From assembly GCA_029250385.1 (NCBI GenBank), contig JAQXFJ010000024.1, positions 1 to 12,148 of the forward strand: 12,148 bases of DNA, given 5' to 3'. Numbering within the stretch: position 1 is the first letter of the stretch; every line of letters starts with the position of its first letter. Made by a program: the position numbers and the translations under genes. The notes beneath the pieces are model-generated. The model had not been told where the DNA came from, ran no database searches, and saw only the letters and a list, made by a program, of their open reading frames with translations. The DNA comes from Candidatus Poseidoniaceae archaeon. GTDB lineage: Archaea > Thermoplasmatota > Poseidoniia > Poseidoniales > Poseidoniaceae. This document shows positions 7,048 through 12,148 of the stretch, in pieces.

Positions 7048-7112
7048 TTATCGGGAATTGTAGTGTGTATGTCGGTTGAACCTTTTTCTATTAGATTACG
7101 ATACCAAGTGAT

Positions 7113-8156
7113 ATGTTAGGGAGTGATAATCACGCCCAGATGCTGTCTTTTGCTGGCTTTCTACCGGAAACAAAAGTAGCAACAACATCATTTGCTTCAC
7201 CAGAGGATTTGCCGGGCTCGCTAGATTTTGTTAGATTAACCGGAATCTTAGCCCATCGGGAAGTATCAAACGGCCAAGGTAGTTTTGAATTAGCCGTAGG
7301 GGCCGCTAAAAGAGCTCTCTCAAGGACAGATATAGGTCCCAGTGACATTGATTTGGTAATTAATTGTTCAGTTAGTAAGATGGATGGCAAACTTCGTCAA
7401 CACCTATCACCAAGTTTTGCTACTTTAGTTGCTAATGAATTGCAAATTACCAACGCACAAACATTTGATGTTTCTAATGCATGTGCGGGTATGTTAACCG
7501 GATTGATGATTGCTGAATCAAGAATTAGCAGTGGGCAATGCAAGTATGCTTTGGTTGTATCAGGGGAGCACATTACTCCTATTATTGGCGAAGCCAAGAG
7601 AAGAAACTTGTATCTTCACCCGCGCGCAATTGCTTCACTAACCGTTGGTGATGGGGCTGCAGCGTACATCCTTGGACCTTGTAAGGAATCTGGGAGAATA
7701 AGATTTAGCGAGCCATTTACTATGGCACAATACAACAGGCATTGTATCGGACAAGCATGTAAATCACATGCTGGTCCACAGATGAGAACTAGAGCTAAGG
7801 ACTTGCAAAACGGTATTATTGACAATTTAGGAGATTTTCTCAAGAGGTCAATTGATTATATGGAACTCAAGTGGGATGAAATAGATCACACTTATTCTCA
7901 CCCAACAACTCCCAAGGCAGTCAAAAAAGGTGCAAAAGTAGCCATTGAAGTGATGGGAGAAATCAACTTTCTACACAATAATAGTGCCGAAACTGCTAAC
8001 ACTGCATCGACTACTCACGGTGTTCAGCTCGAAATCTCTCAAAATAGCGGCTATCTAAAGTCAGACGAGACAGCATTGTTGGTATCATTTGGTTCAGGTC
8101 TTGCAATCTTAGCCGTACATTTTAAACTCCCAACGGGGGTGGAAAATTGGTCGTAA
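7113..8156 (+). CDS. FabH-like (KASIII family) beta-ketoacyl synthase, thiolase fold
   Basis: This 347-residue protein is close to the usual length for KASIII-type condensing enzymes. They transfer an acyl group to an active-site Cys and condense it with a malonyl or similar unit. The N-terminal half has the thiolase-fold pattern leading to FDVSNACAGML, with candidate nucleophile C124. VGDGAAAYIL (178-187) is the conserved glycine-rich block. In the C-terminal half H263 (TYSHPTTPKAV) and N296 (ANTASTTHG) stand where KASIII enzymes have catalytic His and Asn, and the end has the FGSGL motif (327-330). So it looks catalytically complete. The ATG at 7113 has no Shine-Dalgarno. It is the first gene of a packed operon and its TAA overlaps the next ATG by one base (TAATG). 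Archaea make isoprenoid membrane lipids, so a specialised acyl or polyketide-like product is more likely than bulk fatty acid. HMG-CoA synthase is a related alternative but the motifs fit KASIII better. Confidence 0.83.
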   Translation: MLGSDNHAQMLSFAGFLPETKVATTSFASPEDLPGSLDFVRLTGILAHREVSNGQGSFELAVGAAKRALSRTDIGPSDIDLVINCSVSKMDGKLRQHLSPSFATLVANELQITNAQTFDVSNACAGMLTGLMIAESRISSGQCKYALVVSGEHITPIIGEAKRRNLYLHPRAIASLTVGDGAAAYILGPCKESGRIRFSEPFTMAQYNRHCIGQACKSHAGPQMRTRAKDLQNGIIDNLGDFLKRSIDYMELKWDEIDHTYSHPTTPKAVKKGAKVAIEVMGEINFLHNNSAETANTASTTHGVQLEISQNSGYLKSDETALLVSFGSGLAILAVHFKLPTGVENWS

Positions 8157-8860
8157 TGTTGTCTTGGGAAAGTAAGAAAATAGGTTATACCGGTTTACTA
8201 AAAGCCACCCTAAAGTTGGCTAAAAAGGCCATCAGTAATGCAGGCATTGAACCCGATCAAATCGGTTTGGTAGTGCATGGTGGGGTATACAGAGAGCACT
8301 TTAGAACCGAACCAGCATTTGCTACTCACATCCAAGGGGACTTAGATATCCACTGTCATGGCATTGGACTTGATAGCGAGTCATGTTTCGCATTTGATGT
8401 CACAGATGGTAGTTGCAGTCCACACGTTGCTATACAATCGGTTGCCGATTTATTACCGGCTCTCTCAACCAATTATGCCTTATTGTGTATTGGGGATGAT
8501 CGTCCGACGAAATATTGTGATTGGGAATATGAGTCATATTGTGTTGTCGCAGTAATTGGACTATCGGGAGACGGCCCTAAATGTGAATCAATAATTCACG
8601 ACAACTCAAATTTAACTCCAAGTGCAATTACAACCGGTTATTTTGATCAAAGTATCAAGAAAAATAAGTTTGTTAAATCAGGCACGGTCGAATTCCTTGA
8701 ACAACAGTCTAGCAAGAACTTCTTTCAAGGTCATCAAAACTGGTTATCAGGCAAACATATGCATGAATTTTTGCAGTTAATCAACAAACATGATGATACA
8801 CTAGAACATCGTATAGTAGACCGCTCGGGTAAGTCAACAACTGCCAAGTGGGTGTTCTAA
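8156..8860 (+). CDS. Short FabH-like protein, probable non-classical partner of the preceding synthase
   Basis: This is a 234-residue protein with the N-terminal half of a KASIII-like fold. It has the 'LAKKAISNAGIEPDQIGLVV' helix-strand (21-40), a GVYREHFRTEPAFATHIQGD stretch (43-62) typical of one FabH-like subfamily, then FAFDVTDGSCSPHVAIQSV (78-96), where the nucleophile region lies. Compared with its neighbour the Cys (C87) is shifted by one position, with Ser86 at the aligned site. The sequence ends about 100 residues short of normal KASIII length, and I see no equivalent of the catalytic His or Asn block. The next gene starts two bases after its stop, so this is not a simple frameshift of a full-length gene. 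The ATG at 8156 overlaps the previous stop, and an upstream TTG at 8147 would add three residues. By analogy with the PqsB/PqsC heterodimer, it may be a non-catalytic or chain-selecting partner of the upstream enzyme. That role is inferred. Confidence 0.7.
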   Translation: MLSWESKKIGYTGLLKATLKLAKKAISNAGIEPDQIGLVVHGGVYREHFRTEPAFATHIQGDLDIHCHGIGLDSESCFAFDVTDGSCSPHVAIQSVADLLPALSTNYALLCIGDDRPTKYCDWEYESYCVVAVIGLSGDGPKCESIIHDNSNLTPSAITTGYFDQSIKKNKFVKSGTVEFLEQQSSKNFFQGHQNWLSGKHMHEFLQLINKHDDTLEHRIVDRSGKSTTAKWVF

Positions 8861-8862
8861 TT

Positions 8863-10479
8863 ATGGAACTTAAGCGTAGCAAAGAAGATAATTTCTTGTT
8901 AGCCTTTTTGGTAGTATTATGCTTGTACCACATTATTGCTAGATTTGGCTTAGCAGTTGACCTTCAATGGCATACCGATATTGGGCGTGATGAGTTATTT
9001 ACTCCACCTCACATAATGATTCTAGCCGGGATAGTTCCAACAAGTATCATGCTGATGTCATACATTTTGTGGAATAGTTTTGTCTCAAAAAACCCTGAGA
9101 AGACAGGATTTTTTATTGGCCCATTTGTTGCTCCAACTAGTCTATGGATGATGGTTTGTGGCTTAATCACCCTTGTCTTTGGAGGATTATATGATGATTA
9201 TTGGCATACCTCCTATGGTGTAGATACAACTATAATTACTCCTCCACATATCTGGACTTTTGCAGGTGGAATGTTAGTAGAAGTAGCGACAATTGTCCTA
9301 GCATTACAAATTAGAAACCGACTAAAAGAGGCGACTCCTAAATGGCTTAACTTAGTAATCATCGGGACTCTTTGGGCCTTAGTGTACCATTTTCATCTTG
9401 CCTTTGCCAACTTCTTAGATCCCCGTGTCTGGTCCCTTAATATCTTTAATTTTCAAATTATGTTGCACATCATTTTTGCTGGTGCTTCACTGATAATATT
9501 CTTACCTTTAGCCGACAGATTACTTGGTAAGAATGGGGCGCTAGCCTTAGCCAGTTTACTACTAGCATCGCAATTATTATTCCTTACATTGGTGCCAATT
9601 CTAGTCGAATCGATGATGACTAGTGAGCATTATTTCCGACCCGGCTCGCCTCATACAGTCTGGGCTGCACAATGTTTACCTTGGCTATTATTACCAATTC
9701 TCTTAGCAACAAGACGGTATTCAGTTTTACAAAATCCCAACAGACTTATTGCTCTAGTAATTGTTGTTGATGCGGTATGGTTACCGACTTTCATCGATTA
9801 TATTCCTTTTGAAATCGGGTTGTTTAATACCATTCTATCAGTTGTGATTACTATACTTGTATTACGTGGATTTATCTTTTTTAGTCAAGGTTTTGGTGCA
9901 GCAATTGAACGTTTATCGGCAGATAAAATGATTACTCTTGGCAAGAAATCCCCGCCTACTGCAAAGCTGTCGGTAGCAGGCGTTTTCCTGCTGCTAATTT
10001 TCACCCCATTAGCAAGTGGTCACGTAATTCATTTATCTGAGGAAGGTGAAGGATTAGATGCGCCAAAGAGATTCCTTATTGATGTCAATGAAACCTATGT
10101 TTGGGTTGAATTTATGATTTGGCCGCCAAAAGCACTGATTGAAACGGAAGTATCAATTTTGCCGGCAAATAATGAAACTAGTGATGTCACCAATGCATGG
10201 ATTGAGCTGGTTTATCCAACAGAAAAGGACACTGTTAGGATGCGGACTGTTTTTGAGGATAGAAATAATCATTCGATATGGAATGGACAGGTTAATTTCC
10301 CATTTTCAGGCAACCAAACATTAGAGATCTGGTTAGAGGTTAATGGTCAATCAAGTTTTACCGAAATTCCAGTCGATGTCGACGGTCCACCTTTGTTGCC
10401 GGTTTGGTTAGCCTGGCTCCTAGCAATTTCTTGGCCGGCATTAATGGTTTTAATATGGAAAAATATTTCTCATAAATAA
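8863..10479 (+). CDS. Polytopic membrane protein with duplicated WHT...TPPH motif and C-terminal extracytoplasmic beta domain
   Basis: This is a 538-residue protein of no named family that I can assign with certainty. The first 345 residues hold about ten hydrophobic segments. Two segments share an internal repeat: W36-H37-T38...G41...D43...T47-P48-P49-H50-I and W114-H115-T116...G119...D121...T126-P127-P128-H129-I. A weaker third SPH (262-264) and further helix histidines (H176, H178, H202) are present. This pattern suggests a metal or heme site in the membrane. A signal-like hydrophobic segment (369-386, ending in ASGH) leads to a beta-rich domain of about 120 residues (about 390-508) resembling FixH/YtkA/CopC-type modules, and a last helix (512-533) anchors the end. 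The ATG at 8863 is chosen over GTG 8848, which would overlap the preceding gene; a GGGTG at 8850-8854 can serve as ribosome site. Its place in the operon suggests membrane-linked oxidation/reduction or transport for the same product, but this is inference. Confidence 0.7.
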   Translation: MELKRSKEDNFLLAFLVVLCLYHIIARFGLAVDLQWHTDIGRDELFTPPHIMILAGIVPTSIMLMSYILWNSFVSKNPEKTGFFIGPFVAPTSLWMMVCGLITLVFGGLYDDYWHTSYGVDTTIITPPHIWTFAGGMLVEVATIVLALQIRNRLKEATPKWLNLVIIGTLWALVYHFHLAFANFLDPRVWSLNIFNFQIMLHIIFAGASLIIFLPLADRLLGKNGALALASLLLASQLLFLTLVPILVESMMTSEHYFRPGSPHTVWAAQCLPWLLLPILLATRRYSVLQNPNRLIALVIVVDAVWLPTFIDYIPFEIGLFNTILSVVITILVLRGFIFFSQGFGAAIERLSADKMITLGKKSPPTAKLSVAGVFLLLIFTPLASGHVIHLSEEGEGLDAPKRFLIDVNETYVWVEFMIWPPKALIETEVSILPANNETSDVTNAWIELVYPTEKDTVRMRTVFEDRNNHSIWNGQVNFPFSGNQTLEIWLEVNGQSSFTEIPVDVDGPPLLPVWLAWLLAISWPALMVLIWKNISHK

Positions 10480-10480
10480 C

Positions 10481-10487
10481 GAGGTGG
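10481..10487 (+). promoter_or_regulatory. Strong Shine-Dalgarno for the SDR gene
   Basis: GAGGTGG ends four bases before the ATG at 10492, within the 12-base gap after the membrane protein gene. This is the best ribosome binding site in the operon and fixes the reductase start. Together with GAGGT before rps2 it shows that this archaeon uses Shine-Dalgarno initiation for some genes. Confidence 0.7.
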
Positions 10488-10491
10488 ATGT

Positions 10492-11460
10492 ATGAAAATA
10501 GCGGTTACAGGGGCTACTGGTACACTTGGCAAGGCAATCATGCTCAGACTTAGCGAAACAGGCTATTCCGTTATCGGTATTGGTAGAGACCAAGCAAAAA
10601 TAACTGCCATGCAAAACCAGAATTTCATAATGAAAAGATGCGATATAAACAATTTAGCAGAGTTGACTACCGCATTAACAAATTGTGATGTGATTATCCA
10701 TTGTGCAGCTTATGCAGCACCGTTTGGTAGTAAAAAACGATTTTTCCAAACCAATGTTGAAGGAACCAAAAATGTCTACAAGGCAGGGCAACAAAATTCA
10801 ATTTCTCGTATAGTGATGATATCTTCTGCCTCAATTTTTGACCGTATGACACACGACAAGCCACATACGGATGCAACACCTGAACTAAAATATAGACCAA
10901 AACACTACTATGGAGCAAGTAAGTATGATGCTGAATTGTTCTGTTTATCACAACCAAAACATCAGTGGATAGGCCTTAGACCTAGAGCGGTATTTGGGCC
11001 TGGAGATCAAACACTACTGCCTCGATTAAAACGACTGATCGGTAAGAATAATTACCGGACTATCGGTGAGGGAAAGGGACTTATCGATGTCACTTGTCTG
11101 TCAAATTTTGTCGATGCTGTCTGTCTTGCCATCGAGGCCCCAGAGAGTAGTTTAGGTAAATTTTACAATATTTCTAATGGCGATCCACGAACTTTTAATT
11201 CGATTATGCAGTTCTACACCGCTAAGTTTCCAGGAAACTATCGGCAGCGTAAATTGCCCTACTGGCCAATTTTCATTATCGCTCACCTTGCCAGTGCTGT
11301 AGCGTCAATAATACCGGGTAAGCCCTATGAGCCAACCCTGACACCATATGGTCTAAGACAGGTCACAGGCTCGTTAACACTCGATATATCAGGTGCTAAG
11401 GCAGCCCTTGATTGGCAGCCAATAAAAACCTTCGAGCAAGGTATGGAGGAGTTGGAATGA
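10492..11460 (+). CDS. Extended SDR (NAD-dependent epimerase/dehydratase or 3-beta-HSD-like reductase)
   Basis: This is a 322-residue cytoplasmic oxidoreductase of the extended short-chain dehydrogenase type. The Rossmann signature TGATGTLG is at 6-13, the Asp of the adenine-binding turn is in CDI (D51), HCAA is at 70-73, the catalytic Ser/Thr region is SSAS (111-114), and the catalytic pair is Y140-x3-K144 in YYGASK. LRPRAVFGPGD (162-172) is the usual substrate-side strand after the active site. The C-terminal third contains a hydrophobic segment near 255-274 (YWPIFIIAHLASAVASIIPG), also seen in 3-beta-hydroxysteroid-dehydrogenase and OleD-type members acting on lipophilic substrates. In context with two FabH-like proteins it probably reduces a beta-keto product or oxidises a hydroxyl. 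Sugar-nucleotide epimerase is the main alternative, and no sugar genes are nearby. Its stop overlaps the next start by four bases (ATGA), so the two are translationally coupled. Confidence 0.85.
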   Translation: MKIAVTGATGTLGKAIMLRLSETGYSVIGIGRDQAKITAMQNQNFIMKRCDINNLAELTTALTNCDVIIHCAAYAAPFGSKKRFFQTNVEGTKNVYKAGQQNSISRIVMISSASIFDRMTHDKPHTDATPELKYRPKHYYGASKYDAELFCLSQPKHQWIGLRPRAVFGPGDQTLLPRLKRLIGKNNYRTIGEGKGLIDVTCLSNFVDAVCLAIEAPESSLGKFYNISNGDPRTFNSIMQFYTAKFPGNYRQRKLPYWPIFIIAHLASAVASIIPGKPYEPTLTPYGLRQVTGSLTLDISGAKAALDWQPIKTFEQGMEELE

Positions 11461-12148
11461 GCAAACTTAGAACTCTGTTTCGTTACTTTGTTACTCCAAA
11501 GAAATTCCGTAGCCGACAACGAATTGAAAAAATACAGCGCAAGGGAATGAAGCATCAAGTAAGATTTGTCAGGAAAAATTCGCCATTTTACGGCAAGCAC
11601 TGGGAGGGGCTATCAGATGATGAATGGGCCAAATTCCCACTTATTGATAAATCGATTATGATGGACAACTTGGCTGATTTGTTGACGGTTAGGTTAGATG
11701 TGAATCACGCCAAACATCTAGCCGATAAGGCTGAAAAAAATCGTGATTTTTCTCCCAAAATTGGCCCGTATTCAATTGGTTATTCCTCAGGTACCAGTGG
11801 CTCAAGAGGGATGCATTTTATCAGTGAACAAGAACAAGCTTCGTGGGCTGGTTTCATGCTATCTAGAGGCCTAGACGGTTCAATATTTGAGCGCTACAAA
11901 ATAGGGTTAATTTTACGCGCTAATTCCAATACCTTTGAGTCAGTTGGTTCCAATCGAATTAAATTCAGTTTTTACGACCTAATGAAACCGTTAGATGAAC
12001 TACATGACAGTATCATTCAGGATGAACTAGACATACTGATGGGCCCGCCTAGTGTGTTGAGCTATTTTGTTGATATTGATTCCTCAATTAAGGTGAGAAA
12101 AATGGTCTCGGTTGCTGAAGTCTTAGAAGATGTTGACCGAGCAAAAAT
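11457..12148 (+). CDS. F390-synthetase-related adenylate-forming enzyme (N-terminal part, cut by window edge)
   Basis: This frame is open from ATG 11457 to the right edge, giving 230 residues without a stop. The order of motifs matches the PaaK/CapK-like branch of adenylate-forming enzymes, in particular the F390-synthetase-related group. There is an N-terminal helical region with 'NSPFYGKHW' (41-49), then the AMP-binding loop SIGYSSGTSGSRG (106-118), the LRANSNTFES block (153-162), the FSFYDLMKPLD block (170-180), GPPSVL (196-201) and VSVAEVLED (217-225). Enzymes of this fold activate a carboxylate with ATP to an acyl-AMP and pass it to a thiol, amine or hydroxyl. The downstream catalytic Lys region is outside the window. 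It starts inside the SDR stop codon (ATGA overlap). In the operon it may activate a starter acid for the FabH-like synthase or ligate the finished chain. Which of these applies cannot be read from sequence. Confidence 0.8.
   Translation, partial: MSKLRTLFRYFVTPKKFRSRQRIEKIQRKGMKHQVRFVRKNSPFYGKHWEGLSDDEWAKFPLIDKSIMMDNLADLLTVRLDVNHAKHLADKAEKNRDFSPKIGPYSIGYSSGTSGSRGMHFISEQEQASWAGFMLSRGLDGSIFERYKIGLILRANSNTFESVGSNRIKFSFYDLMKPLDELHDSIIQDELDILMGPPSVLSYFVDIDSSIKVRKMVSVAEVLEDVDRAK

Noticed and set aside
8863..10479. Treating the membrane protein as a copper-resistance CopC/CopD fusion
   Set aside because: The beta domain is only loosely similar and the classical CopC copper ligands are not evident. 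The duplicated WHT...TPPH motif is not a CopD feature I can confirm.

Overview
The window looks like a piece of a planktonic marine euryarchaeon, most likely Marine Group II (Poseidoniales) or a close relative. The evidence is a clearly archaeal-type ribosomal protein S2, TATA-like boxes about 25-30 bases before several start codons, moderately AT-rich DNA, and large secreted proteins with adhesion-type beta domains, one of which carries rubredoxin-like zinc ribbons on its cytoplasmic side. The lineage is an inference from protein style. The archaeal assignment itself is firm because of S2.

Left part (1-4263): cell-envelope genes. A secreted Ig-like protein runs off the left edge on the minus strand. 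It diverges from a 930-residue type I membrane protein with about four CARDB-like extracellular domains, one membrane helix, an acidic cytoplasmic tail and three zinc ribbons. A small lipoprotein follows. Its stop codon directly abuts the stop codon of the convergent next gene.

Middle (4264-6970): a minus-strand Cas4/RecB-type nuclease with a complete-looking active site and four iron-sulfur cysteines, but with four transmembrane helices inserted inside the nuclease fold. It is divergent from ribosomal protein S2, which converges on a TSUP (TauE/SafE) membrane transporter. No CRISPR repeats or other cas genes were seen.

Right part (7113-12148, continuing past the edge): a tightly packed five-gene operon with overlaps or gaps of -1, +2, +12 and -4 bases. 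It encodes a full-length FabH-like (KASIII) condensing enzyme with an apparent Cys-His-Asn triad, a short second FabH-like protein lacking the C-terminal catalytic part, a polytopic membrane protein with a duplicated WHT...TPPH motif fused to an extracytoplasmic beta domain, an extended SDR reductase, and the first 230 residues of an F390-synthetase-related adenylate-forming enzyme. Together these suggest condensation, ketone reduction and carboxyl activation of an acyl chain. This would be a small acyl or polyketide-like biosynthetic pathway in an archaeon, with a logic reminiscent of PqsABCD or OleACD but a different gene set. It is the most interesting part of the window. A cluster of short direct repeats lies between this operon and the divergent TSUP gene.
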